From SIG603 sp964370115 (GTDB lineage: Bacteria > Bacillota > Clostridia > Oscillospirales > Acutalibacteraceae): DNA of 6,820 bases. The translations under genes were made by a program, and so were the position numbers. This document shows positions 1-6,577 of this stretch, piece after piece. The stretch covers positions 1-6,820 of the forward strand of contig CAYJIA010000081.1 of assembly GCA_964370115.1 (NCBI GenBank), read 5' to 3'. Under the pieces are notes generated by a model. That model was not told the DNA's origin. It saw only the letters and a list, made by a program, of their open reading frames with translations, and searched no databases. Positions within the stretch are counted from its first letter, which is position 1; each line of letters begins with the position of its first letter.

Positions 1-599
1 CCACTATCGCCACCGCCTATGCCTGCTCCGCCATTTTTACCTGTTGCAGTTACATTCGCTGTGTCACTTATGGTGATAGTTCCACCGTCGCCAGTAGTGC
101 CACCGCCTATGCCTGCTCCGCCACCTCCGCCTGTTGCGGTAAGTGAGCCAGTACCACCAATGTTTACACTTGCACCATCTTTTACCTGTAAGCCTGCTTT
201 TTCATAACCACTTTTAAGCGTATTTACACTTCCGTCGGCTAGGGTTATGTTTGCTGTGGCTGTGTCTTGTATATCAAATGCACAGGCATAATCTGTTTCC
301 GATACATCGATATTTACACCGTTTAGGGTGATGGTTGCTGTTGTGCCACTTTGCACTACAATTTTGTCTGTTGTAGCAGTGTTTGGGTCTGTATTAGCAA
401 TGGTTAGGTCGCCACCGCCTGTGATAGTGAGTATGCGGTTTGTTTCATCAAACCTATAGTTGCTACCATCACCAGTAACCAGAAATTCGCCTACTTGTGC
501 AAGAACCGTCTCCGCCGACACCTGTGTTGTGATTGGCATTATTATCATTACCATTAAAAAAGATATAAATGCCCCTAAAATTTTCCCTTTATTTTTCAT
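1..599 (-). CDS. Secreted surface protein with glycine-rich repeats, 5' part only
   Basis: The frame is open from ATG 599 to the left edge (199 codons plus two bases), so the C-terminus lies outside the window. The start is set by GGAGGG at 605-610, five bases upstream. Residues 1-29 form a signal peptide: a Lys-rich start, a hydrophobic core (about 7-23) and a VSA|ET cleavage site. Residues 40-150 are Thr/Asn/Gly-rich beta-strand-type sequence (VTATITLNG-like strands, ACAFDI, NTLKSG, AGLQV). I recall this pattern from clostridial Cthe_2159-like carbohydrate-binding, right-handed beta-helix proteins. A 30-residue repeat follows, with TATGxxGGAGIGGG at 154-167 and 184-197 separated by GTITISDT. 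The likely role is an exported or wall-associated adhesin or glycan-binding protein; that role is inferred. No anchor can be seen because the end is missing. It has its own promoter and is separate from the transport operon. Confidence is high that it is a real gene and moderate for its function. Confidence 0.85.
   Translation of the reverse strand, partial: MKNKGKILGAFISFLMVMIIMPITTQVSAETVLAQVGEFLVTGDGSNYRFDETNRILTITGGGDLTIANTDPNTATTDKIVVQSGTTATITLNGVNIDVSETDYACAFDIQDTATANITLADGSVNTLKSGYEKAGLQVKDGASVNIGGTGSLTATGGGGGAGIGGGTTGDGGTITISDTANVTATGKNGGAGIGGGDS
9..123. repeat. 90-bp-period tandem repeat inside the surface protein gene
   Basis: Bases 9-33 and 99-123 are identical over 25 positions and lie exactly 90 bp apart, so the reading frame is kept. 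They encode the GGAGIGGG motif of the 30-residue protein repeat. The flanking bases are less conserved, so the repeat is old or selected at the protein level rather than a fresh duplication. More copies are likely beyond the left edge, which I cannot see. Confidence 0.8.
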
Positions 600-638
600 A
601 TTAACCCTCCAAATTTCACTATAATATACATAGTTTAT

Positions 639-667
639 ATTTTACTGCACAAAAGCGTAAATGTCAA
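639..667 (-). promoter_or_regulatory. Sigma-A-type promoter of the surface protein gene
   Basis: Read on the minus strand, TTGACA (667-662, perfect -35) is followed by a 17-base spacer and TAAAAT (644-639, five of six matches to the -10 consensus). Transcription would start near 632, giving a leader of about 33 bases that carries the GGAGGG ribosome site. I see no operator or riboswitch in that short leader, so expression may be constitutive. Confidence 0.75.
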
Positions 668-701
668 TGGAATATCGCCCTAAATTTGCAGAAAAAACCA
701 C

Positions 702-722
702 GGGCGGATATTGAGTCCGCCC
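702..722. repeat. GC-rich palindrome, possible dispersed intergenic element or terminator
   Basis: GGGCGGA (702-708) and TCCGCCC (716-722) form a perfect 7-bp inverted repeat around a 7-base loop. The GC-rich block stands out in AT-rich surroundings. On the minus strand the hairpin is followed, after a short gap (GTGG), by six T residues (692-697), so it could act as a weak terminator that shields the surface-gene promoter from read-through. The form CGTAGGGGCGGA...TCCGCCCG resembles short palindromic elements I recall scattered between genes in clostridial genomes. That identity is from memory and is not proven here. Confidence 0.5.
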
Positions 723-736
723 CTACGATTTTAAAT

Positions 737-914
737 TCACTCACTTTCATAAGCTACCACACCATATATTATTTCCTCCAACACTTCTAAACCTTTATTC
801 GTAATCAAAATCACTCCATATATCGTCTGCTTCAAATTCTTCTTTAAACATATCCATTACTTCATCGGGTAAAGCATGTGCCGTTCTTAAAATAATATCT
901 GGTTCTTTTTTATT
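737..914 (-). pseudogene. Remnant of unrecognised small gene(s)
   Basis: Two overlapping minus-strand stretches look coding but lack usable starts. The first, 914-795, follows a stop and encodes about 39 residues. It contains ILRTAHALPDEVMDMFKEEF and ends in the acidic WSDFDYE before TAA. The second, 856-737, is in another frame and ends ITNKGLEVLEEI, then IYGVVAYESE, before TGA. Both have balanced, protein-like composition, unlike the AT-rich spacers nearby. There is no ATG with a ribosome site at the head of either, and the upstream side is cut off by the operon terminator. One reading is a single gene broken by a frameshift near 795-800. Another is the 3' ends of two overlapping small genes. 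I recognise no family. Random open frames in low-complexity DNA remain possible. Confidence 0.35.
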
Positions 915-943
915 TTATCCGGCGCAACTTAAATGCAGGTACA

Positions 944-980
944 AAAAGTCGCACCACATAAAATATGAAGTGCGACTTTT
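944..980 (-). terminator. Bidirectional intrinsic terminator ending the transport operon
   Basis: AAAAGTCGCAC (944-954) pairs perfectly with GTGCGACTTTT (970-980) in an 11-bp stem. The 15-base loop can add a small CATA/TATG pairing. On the minus strand the stem runs into five T residues (947-943), and on the plus strand it ends in four. It lies 57 bases past the stop codon of the kinase-like gene, the expected place for the end of the operon transcript. Confidence 0.8.
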
Positions 981-1036
981 GTCATGACCAATTTCGAGAT
1001 CATGTTAGGTTTGATTTAATCCGTTAGCTTAAAACA

Positions 1037-1663
1037 TTACAAATTGAATTTAAGCTTAATATACATTTCAAGCAAATCGACTGTTTTTTCTCTACCTACT
1101 CTAAAGCTGTTGATAGTCATATCATAATTTACAGGATTAGTCCAGTAATTCCCACCAGTATAGTACGCATAATAATCCGCCCTATACTTATCTGTTTTAG
1201 TTATCAATTTATTTGCCTCTTTTTCAGAAATTCCCATTTTCTCGGTTATGGATTTCAAGCAAGCTGAACGTGGCGCCTCTATGTAAAAACTAGCGGTATT
1301 ATCAGTGTTTTTTAGTATATAATCTGCACATTTCCCTATGATTACGCAAGACTGGTTTTCTGAAAGTTCTGTTATTATTTTCGCTTGAATATTAAACAAA
1401 TTCACGTCTGAATCGAACTTTTTATCTTGTGGTTCAATCTTGTAATTATATTTCATCTTAGATAGCTTATTAATAAAGTGATGTTTTTGAAGTTTTTCAT
1501 CCACTTTTCTAAAAAGCCTTTCAGCCAAACCGCTTTGTTCAGAAGCCAATGTTAAAATCTGGCTTTCATAGCAAGGTATATTCAATCTTTGGGCAAGTTT
1601 TGACCCTATTTCTTTTCCGCCACTGCCAAATCCTCTTGCTATTGTTATAACATAATTTTCCAT
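1037..1663 (-). CDS. Cytidylate kinase-like P-loop protein
   Basis: This is a 208-residue protein of the cytidylate-kinase-like family (Cytidylate_kin2 type), presumably cytosolic. It starts MENYVITIARGFGSGGKEIG. The glycine-rich loop GFGSGGKEIG (11-20) stands where nucleoside kinases have GxxGxGKS/T, as is normal for this family. Further family marks are CVIIGKCADYIL (106-117), TDKYRADYYAYYTG (157-170) and NYDMTINS (179-186). The frame stays open upstream to a GTG at 1741 that overlaps urtE. ATG 1663 is chosen because family members begin just before the ITI strand, although the nearest purine-rich site (GGAAAGG) is about 13 bases away. ATG 1675 is an alternative. It lies 70 bases after urtE and before the operon terminator, so it is probably co-transcribed. 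The substrate of this family is not established; a nucleotide-dependent or regulatory role in transport is speculation. Confidence 0.85.
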   Translation of the reverse strand: MENYVITIARGFGSGGKEIGSKLAQRLNIPCYESQILTLASEQSGLAERLFRKVDEKLQKHHFINKLSKMKYNYKIEPQDKKFDSDVNLFNIQAKIITELSENQSCVIIGKCADYILKNTDNTASFYIEAPRSACLKSITEKMGISEKEANKLITKTDKYRADYYAYYTGGNYWTNPVNYDMTINSFRVGREKTVDLLEMYIKLKFNL

Positions 1664-1733
1664 ATATATTCTCATACCTTTCCAAAATATTTGAATCTCA
1701 ACTGTGCTACACTTAGCCTTATGATTTAATAAA

Positions 1734-2429
1734 CTATACACTTAAGTATTTTGTACTAACTTCATCTGTCAGCTCACTAATTTCACCCTTTTTTACAATT
1801 TGACCTTTTTGCATTATCAAAAATTTATTTCCAGTTTTTTTGGCAAATTTTATATTTTGCTCCACAAGAATAATAGGGACTTTTTTTTCGCTGTGATATT
1901 TAAGCAAAATATCAGCAATTTCTGAAACTATATTGGGTTGAACACCTTCAGTCGGCTCATCAAATATCAGAATTTTAGGCTCACTCATTAGCGCCCTTGC
2001 TATTGCAAGTTGCTGTTGTTGTCCACCTGACAACACGCCACCTTTTCGCTTCATATGCTGTTCTAAAACAGGAAAAAATTCAAATATCTCTTCGATTTTT
2101 TGATTGAAATTTATTTTATGTGCCAATGAACCTATTTCAAGATTTTCCTTGACTGTAAGTTGTGGGATAATCTCTCTGCCTTGTGGTACATATGCAATGC
2201 CACTTCTGTTTCTCTCAAAAGCTTTTTTCTTTGTTATCTCTTTACCATCAAGTACTATCTTCCCGTTATAACACGGCAAAACACCGACAATACCTTTTAA
2301 CAATGTAGTTTTTCCAACTCCATTTCTCCCCAGTATTACCAATCTATCTGAACCTTGAACCTCAAATGAGGTATCGATTACAACTTTGCTTTTCCCATAG
2401 TTAACTGCTACATTTTCAATTTTCAGCAT
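1734..2429 (-). CDS. urtE: Urea/amide-type ABC transporter ATPase UrtE
   Basis: This 231-residue ATP-binding subunit of a branched-chain amino acid-type importer would sit on the inner face of the membrane and pair with UrtD. All nucleotide-binding motifs are intact: Walker A GRNGVGKT (34-41), Q-loop VPQGRE (Q83), signature LSGGQ (133-137) and Walker B ILIFDEPTEG (D157, E158). The usual switch histidine is replaced by the VEQ (189-191) typical of LivF/UrtE. DEPTEGVQPNIV matches the UrtE-type DEPTEGIQPSI better than LivF. The length is normal. The ATG is preceded by GAGGGGTGA and lies five bases after the urtD stop, which indicates tight coupling. The last codons run to TAG at 1736-1734. Confidence 0.92.
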   Translation of the reverse strand: MLKIENVAVNYGKSKVVIDTSFEVQGSDRLVILGRNGVGKTTLLKGIVGVLPCYNGKIVLDGKEITKKKAFERNRSGIAYVPQGREIIPQLTVKENLEIGSLAHKINFNQKIEEIFEFFPVLEQHMKRKGGVLSGGQQQQLAIARALMSEPKILIFDEPTEGVQPNIVSEIADILLKYHSEKKVPIILVEQNIKFAKKTGNKFLIMQKGQIVKKGEISELTDEVSTKYLSV

Positions 2430-2434
2430 CTAAA

Positions 2435-3178
2435 TCACCCCTCGTCAGTCTTTAAATATACTTGTATTACCTCAGGATTTGTTGTAATTTCATCATAAGT
2501 ACCCTCAGCTAAAATTTCTCCTTGGCTTAAAACTGTAATTTTCTCAGCAATTTGCTTTACAAAATCAATGTCGTGCTCAATTACAATTACCGTCTTCCCC
2601 TTCATTATGGTTTTAATAAGCTCACCGGTTTTATACGTCTCTTCTGCTGTCATTCCAGCTGTTGGTTCATCTAATGTAATTATTTCTGGCTTTTGCGCCA
2701 GAACCATTCCTATCTCTAACCATTGTCTTTGTCCATGTGATAAATAAGTTGGAAAAATATCTTTTTCCTCGTACAAATTTATTTGCTTTAAAATAGATAT
2801 AATCTCTTCCTTGGTCTCTTTTGATTTCCTATATAAAAATGTTTTTAATAACGACGAATACCCAGAAAGCGCAACCTCTATATTTTCGTAAACACTCATG
2901 TAGTCAAAGACGTTAGGCCCTTGAAATTTTCGTCCAATTTTATATTTACTTGATATTTTATAGGTATCCTTTCCTGCTATGTTTTCACCATCAAGAAGAA
3001 CACTGCCGTACGTTGGCTTTGTTTTTCCTGTTATCATATCAATAACAGTTGTTTTTCCGGCACCATTAGGACCTATTATGACCCTAAGTTCACCTTTTTC
3101 AACAGAGAGATTAACCTCGTTTACAGCTCTGAAACCACTAAATTCTACAGTTAAATTTTTAAGTTCAAGCAATGCCAT
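2435..3178 (-). CDS. urtD: Urea/amide-type ABC transporter ATPase UrtD
   Basis: This 247-residue ATPase subunit is the partner of UrtE. It has Walker A GPNGAGKT (36-43) followed by the UrtD-like DMITGKTKP, a Q-loop at Q86 (KFQGPNVFD), signature LSHGQ (146-150), Walker B IITLDEP (D170, E171) and switch histidine H202 (IEHD). LSHGQRQWLEIGMVLAQKP and DEPTAGMTAEET are close to the sequence I know for UrtD and differ from LivG, which supports the urea/amide assignment. Its ATG is only two bases after the urtC stop, and its ribosome site (AAAGGAG) lies inside the last urtC codons, so translation is probably coupled. The protein is full length with nothing broken. Confidence 0.93.
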   Translation of the reverse strand: MALLELKNLTVEFSGFRAVNEVNLSVEKGELRVIIGPNGAGKTTVIDMITGKTKPTYGSVLLDGENIAGKDTYKISSKYKIGRKFQGPNVFDYMSVYENIEVALSGYSSLLKTFLYRKSKETKEEIISILKQINLYEEKDIFPTYLSHGQRQWLEIGMVLAQKPEIITLDEPTAGMTAEETYKTGELIKTIMKGKTVIVIEHDIDFVKQIAEKITVLSQGEILAEGTYDEITTNPEVIQVYLKTDEG

Positions 3179-3180
3179 AA

Positions 3181-4257
3181 CTACGTCTCCTTTATTTCAC
3201 CAGAAATAGAATTTCTCTTTTTCTCGGCTTTTTTGTTGTAAATAAACTCCACTATTGTACCCACTATTCCCTTTGGTAGAACTAGCACAACTACCAGCAT
3301 TATCACGCCAATAACGATTGTCCAAATATCACCCAAAAGGCTTGATAAATTACTTTGGAATAAGTTGATAAAAAGAGTTCCGAACATAGCGCCAGTAAGG
3401 TTGCCTCTTCCCCCAACTGCCAAGCAAACCAGTAATGTGGTTGAGAAAGTGATTCCTGCTTTATCTATAGAGATAAACGATGTCATTGGAATATATAGCG
3501 CCCCTGCCAGCCCAGCCACCGCTCCTGCAATAGCAAAAACTGCAAGCTTAAACGTTGCTGGGTTATATCCTAGAAATTGTAATCTGTCTTCATTATCTCT
3601 AACTGATTTAATCACTTTTCCAAATCTACTTTGAGTTAGCCATAAAAAGAAAAAGTAAACTAAAACCAACACTACAAAAGCTATATAATACCAATGTATT
3701 ATACTTGCTTTCAACCCAAAAAATGTAAGGTCTTTTAATCCGTCCGATATTCCATTAATCCCTGAAGAGCCACCTGTATATGTTTGATACGTTTTAATAA
3801 ACAGCTCAAACAATGCTGCAAAAGCTAACGTTATCAGGTTAAAGAAAACACCTTTGACTTTACTTTTAAAAATAAAAACTCCCAAAAAGAGTGCAACTAG
3901 TGCAGGCACAATCACCGCAAGTAAAACAGCAACAAATTCATTTTCTAGCGGTTTGAAAAACCAAGGCAACTTGCTTAGTCCGCCTGCTAACATAAACGCT
4001 GGAATTTGATTGCTACTTGCCAGTGAAATACCTACTATATATCCTCCTATACCAAAAAATACAGCAAATCCTAAATTCATAAGTCCAGCATAACCCCACA
4101 TTAAATCTAGTGCCAACGCCACCATTATGTATGTGATGAATTTACCCATTATTTGTGTTGTGTATAAATCTGTAGCCACAGGGACAAATGCCAAAAACAA
4201 AAGCATAATTCCAGCTAATATTTTTTCAAAAGAAACATTTTGCTTAAATTTCTCCAT
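3181..4257 (-). CDS. urtC: Urea/amide-type ABC transporter permease UrtC
   Basis: This 358-residue integral membrane protein is of the LivM/UrtC class and forms one half of the channel. Hydrophobic segments recur throughout, with about eight to ten helices by eye; clear ones lie near 13-30, 40-58, 64-80, 108-130, 136-155, 188-207, 236-258, 270-284 and 311-329. WGYAGLMNLGFAVFFGIGGY (54-73) is the conserved early segment. TGGSSGING (161-169) matches the TGG(T/S)xG loop of UrtC/LivM. SRFGKVIKSVRDNEDRLQFLG (210-230) is the cytoplasmic loop that contacts the ATPases. The tail is Lys/Arg-rich. The ATG has AAAGGAG nine bases upstream. It follows urtB by 31 bases and precedes urtD by two. Length is near the family norm. 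Substrate choice cannot be read from this subunit. Confidence 0.92.
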   Translation of the reverse strand: MEKFKQNVSFEKILAGIMLLFLAFVPVATDLYTTQIMGKFITYIMVALALDLMWGYAGLMNLGFAVFFGIGGYIVGISLASSNQIPAFMLAGGLSKLPWFFKPLENEFVAVLLAVIVPALVALFLGVFIFKSKVKGVFFNLITLAFAALFELFIKTYQTYTGGSSGINGISDGLKDLTFFGLKASIIHWYYIAFVVLVLVYFFFLWLTQSRFGKVIKSVRDNEDRLQFLGYNPATFKLAVFAIAGAVAGLAGALYIPMTSFISIDKAGITFSTTLLVCLAVGGRGNLTGAMFGTLFINLFQSNLSSLLGDIWTIVIGVIMLVVVLVLPKGIVGTIVEFIYNKKAEKKRNSISGEIKET

Positions 4258-4288
4258 GCTTTACAGCTCCTTTCTAATTAGTATAATT

Positions 4289-5152
4289 TTATCTCTTATC
4301 CTTTTTCGTAAACAAACCTTGTGGTTTAAACCTGATTAAAATAATGATAATGACAAAAATCAATAGTTTGGCATTAACCATACTCATGGCACTAGCCATT
4401 ACCGATGTTGATTCTTCTATTACTATCGATCCGAACAATGAGCCGACAACAGAATCTAGTCCACCTAAAATTACAACTAAAAAGCTGTCTACAACATACT
4501 CGGTTCCCATCGTTGGAGTAATACTAACTACAGGTGCAAGTAGTGCACCTGCCATTCCGCCTAAACCACAGCCATACGCCATCGTTAATTTATCTATTCT
4601 ACCTGAGTTTAATCCTAAACACTGGGACATTTGTCTATTTTGTGTTATTGCTCTAAGCTGTATACCAAATTTTGTTTTGAATAAAAGCAACAATGTACTA
4701 ATTAAAAACACTAAAGCCATTATGATAAGGAAAATATCGTAAAATGGGATTGTGATATTTCCAAAAGTAAAGTTTCCTTTTATGGGAAGGTCTATCTTTT
4801 GGTTTTCAGGCCCAAAAAACTCTTTGATAATTTCTGGAAAAATATACGTTAAGGCAAATGTTGCAAGTAAAGTTTCTGCGACTTTTCCGTAAAAACGACG
4901 AATCAAAAAATGCTCTAGCAATGCGCCTAAAAAAGCCGTAATAATAAAACTTAAAATAACTGAAATAAAAAATGGCACCGATAATATATTAGTAAAGACA
5001 ACAGTACTGTATGCGCCCAACATAATAAATTCACCGTGAGCCATATTAACTACATCGAGCATACCGAAAATTATAACCAGACCTAAAGTCACTAAAAACA
5101 ATTCGGCAGAACCGCTCAAACCATTTATCAACTGTGATAAAAACAGCTCCAT
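4289..5152 (-). CDS. urtB: Urea/amide-type ABC transporter permease UrtB
   Basis: This 287-residue membrane permease of the LivH/UrtB class is the partner of UrtC. LDVVNMAHGEFIMLGAYS (32-49) is the family hallmark. TKFGIQLRAITQNRQMSQCLG (160-180) is the ATPase-contact loop, and its TQNR is characteristic of UrtB rather than LivH. Hydrophobic helices occur near 15-35, 42-58, 61-83, 92-110, 138-158, 190-210, 222-245 and 262-274. ATG 5152 is chosen because AGAGGAGG (5170-5163) lies ten bases upstream. The frame could be extended to a GTG at 5209, but that has no ribosome site and would translate through the Shine-Dalgarno sequence. It lacks the long N-terminal periplasmic domain of many proteobacterial UrtB proteins, a form I consider usual in Firmicutes. 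Confidence 0.92.
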   Translation of the reverse strand: MELFLSQLINGLSGSAELFLVTLGLVIIFGMLDVVNMAHGEFIMLGAYSTVVFTNILSVPFFISVILSFIITAFLGALLEHFLIRRFYGKVAETLLATFALTYIFPEIIKEFFGPENQKIDLPIKGNFTFGNITIPFYDIFLIIMALVFLISTLLLLFKTKFGIQLRAITQNRQMSQCLGLNSGRIDKLTMAYGCGLGGMAGALLAPVVSITPTMGTEYVVDSFLVVILGGLDSVVGSLFGSIVIEESTSVMASAMSMVNAKLLIFVIIIILIRFKPQGLFTKKDKR

Positions 5153-5162
5153 AAATAATAAA

Positions 5163-5170
5163 CCTCCTCT
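5163..5170 (-). promoter_or_regulatory. Strong ribosome binding site that sets the urtB start
   Basis: AGAGGAGG on the minus strand lies ten bases before ATG 5152. It is the best Shine-Dalgarno match in the operon and argues against the upstream GTG at 5209. Strong translation here could offset reduced transcription past the hairpin after urtA. Confidence 0.8.
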
Positions 5171-5263
5171 TAAATAAACAGTTGTAACAAAGCGATAAAA
5201 TTTATCCACTTCTCAAACTATCCACCTACATCTATATCGAACACGACACAAGTCAGTAAAAGC

Positions 5264-5302
5264 AAAAACCGACCCCACCCCTTGTGGAAATGAGTTCGGT
5301 TT
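5264..5302 (-). terminator. Intra-operon hairpin between urtA and urtB (partial terminator)
   Basis: On the minus strand AAACCGA (5302-5296) pairs with TCGGTTT (5272-5266). An inner CCAC (5287-5284 against 5278-5275) forms a second stem around a five-base loop. The 3' side continues into five T residues (5268-5264). It starts about 30 bases after the urtA stop, with no obvious new promoter between it and urtB. The likely effect is partial termination or protection of the urtA message, giving more binding protein than permease. The imperfect middle of the stem suggests leaky termination. Confidence 0.65.
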
Positions 5303-5331
5303 ATACTTTTTAATTTTTTTGTTACGTTTTT

Positions 5332-6498
5332 TTATCCAACAACAGGCGCTACTAAACTATCAGATTTATAGATGATATCAAATTCTATATCTTCATTAAC
5401 CTGTCCTATATATGTAGTTAGCCATGCATGATGATTTTCTGCATCCATTTTAATTGTACCAGCAGGTGTTTGAAGTTCAATGTTAGCTGCTGCCTCCACT
5501 ATATCTTCCGCTTGTGTTGAACCTGCTTTTTCGATAGCTTCTGCCAATAAATAAACTCCATTATACGTTGAAGCCGCACCATTATTTACGGTTGTATCAT
5601 CTCCGAATAGTTCCACATATTCTGCAACAAATTCTTCATTTTCTTTTGAATCTATTGTGTTAAAATAAGAGAAGCATGAGTATGACCCAATAGCCGCATC
5701 ACCAATTCCTTTAATAGTTCCCTCGTGTGTTGCAACAGAGCAAATTGGTGTTTCCTCTAAATCAATTCCATATTGACCACAGTCAGTGTAGAAATAAACC
5801 GAGTCATTTCCAGCTACAGCAGAGAAAATAACATCAGGCTCTGCCGCTTTAATCTTGTTTACAATAGAAGAGAAATCTGTGTTTCCGCTTGGTGCGTAAT
5901 CCTCACCTACAATTTCTCCTCCTGATGATTCAACAAGCGCTTTTGCATATTCAATAGTATTTTTAGGAAATTCATAATCTGAACCTACAAAGTATATTTT
6001 CTTGCCTAAATTTTCAAGTATGTACGGAATAAATCCATCCACTTGTTGGCTTGGAACGGTATTAGTATAAAGAACATTATCGGAAGGTTCTTCGCCTTCA
6101 TAGAAAGTATTGTAAACCAAGAGCGAATCGTATTGTTCGATTATCGGCTCGACTGCCAACCTTGTAGACGAGGAATTTGTACCAACGATTGCAACAACTT
6201 CTTCTTTTAAAATAAGTTCTTGAGCTTTTTCCGCTGCAACCGATGGATCAGAACCATAATCTAAGTAAATAGGCTCAATTTGCGTTCCATCAATTCCACC
6301 TGCACTATTTATTTCGTTTATTGCCATTTCAGCCGCATTTTTCATCGGAGTTTCTGAAATTGAGAACCCACCTGTCGTGCTAAGCAGCACTCCTATTTTT
6401 ATTGTATCCGCCGAATCTCCACTTTGACAAGCTACGCTTGACGCCATTATAGCTCCTGCACATAGCAACATTGCCGCTTTTTTCCAAATCTTTTTCAT
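5332..6498 (-). CDS. urtA: Urea/short-chain-amide-type solute-binding lipoprotein UrtA
   Basis: This 388-residue extracellular binding protein would capture the substrate and deliver it to UrtB/UrtC. Residues 1-24 form a lipoprotein-type signal: MKKIWKK, a hydrophobic core, then SSVAC with Cys24 as probable lipid site. The -3 residue is Ser rather than Leu/Val, a relaxed lipobox. The mature part is a Peripla_BP_5 / AmiC-FmdD-UrtA fold. It shows IKIGVLLSTTGGFSISETPM (33-52), INEINSAGGIDG, YEGEE (133-137), FVGSDYEFP (170-178), GNTDFSSIVNKIKAAEPDVI (205-224), YFNTIDSKENEEFV and PAGTIKMDAENHHAW (345-359). These match UrtA/FmdD/AmiC far better than LivK. ATG 6498 is chosen because the GAGAGG ribosome site is 11 bases away; ATG 6507 is only two bases from it. 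It is the first gene of the operon, behind a promoter and leader hairpin. The residues before YEGEE differ from the usual YPVQ, so the exact ligand (urea, amide or other) is open. Confidence 0.9.
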   Translation of the reverse strand: MKKIWKKAAMLLCAGAIMASSVACQSGDSADTIKIGVLLSTTGGFSISETPMKNAAEMAINEINSAGGIDGTQIEPIYLDYGSDPSVAAEKAQELILKEEVVAIVGTNSSSTRLAVEPIIEQYDSLLVYNTFYEGEEPSDNVLYTNTVPSQQVDGFIPYILENLGKKIYFVGSDYEFPKNTIEYAKALVESSGGEIVGEDYAPSGNTDFSSIVNKIKAAEPDVIFSAVAGNDSVYFYTDCGQYGIDLEETPICSVATHEGTIKGIGDAAIGSYSCFSYFNTIDSKENEEFVAEYVELFGDDTTVNNGAASTYNGVYLLAEAIEKAGSTQAEDIVEAAANIELQTPAGTIKMDAENHHAWLTTYIGQVNEDIEFDIIYKSDSLVAPVVG

Positions 6499-6525
6499 AA
6501 TTATCATTTCCTCTCTCTTAAATGA

Positions 6526-6577
6526 AAAAAAGAGCGTTCAACGGGTTCTATTTGAACCTCATTGTTCGCTCTTTTTT
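6526..6577 (-). terminator. Terminator-like leader hairpin upstream of urtA
   Basis: AAAAAAGAGCG (6526-6536) and CGCTCTTTTTT (6567-6577) form a perfect 11-bp stem. It is extended inside by AAC/GTT and by GGGTTC (6543-6548) pairing with GAACCT (6554-6559), closed by a five-base loop. On the minus strand it ends in CGCTC followed by seven T residues (6531-6525), the form of an intrinsic terminator. It ends about 15 bases before the urtA ribosome site and begins about five bases after the predicted transcription start. It is either an attenuator or 5'-stabilising element in the urtA leader, or the terminator of a gene beyond the right edge. The stem also ends in T residues on the plus strand. 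Confidence 0.75.

Noticed and set aside
19..207. Proline-rich plus-strand open frame
   Set aside because: It is the complement of the Gly-rich repeats in the surface protein. Its low-complexity proline content and lack of a ribosome site mark it as a shadow.
664..750. Short minus-strand frame starting MKVSEFKIVGADSISARGFF
   Set aside because: Most of it is translation through the GC-rich palindrome. The residues GADSISARG come from the inverted repeat and there is no ribosome site, so it is probably a spurious frame.
983..1003. CATGA...TCATG inverted repeat after the operon terminator
   Set aside because: It has five-base arms only, a long AT-rich spacer and no T run. Chance is likely.
1664..1741. 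GTG 1741 as the start of the kinase-like gene, overlapping urtE
   Set aside because: There is no ribosome site before it, and the extra 26 residues are not family-like. ATG 1663 gives the normal N-terminus.
4344..4742. 132-codon plus-strand open frame opposite urtB
   Set aside because: It lies wholly antisense to a well-supported permease gene and has no recognisable domain.
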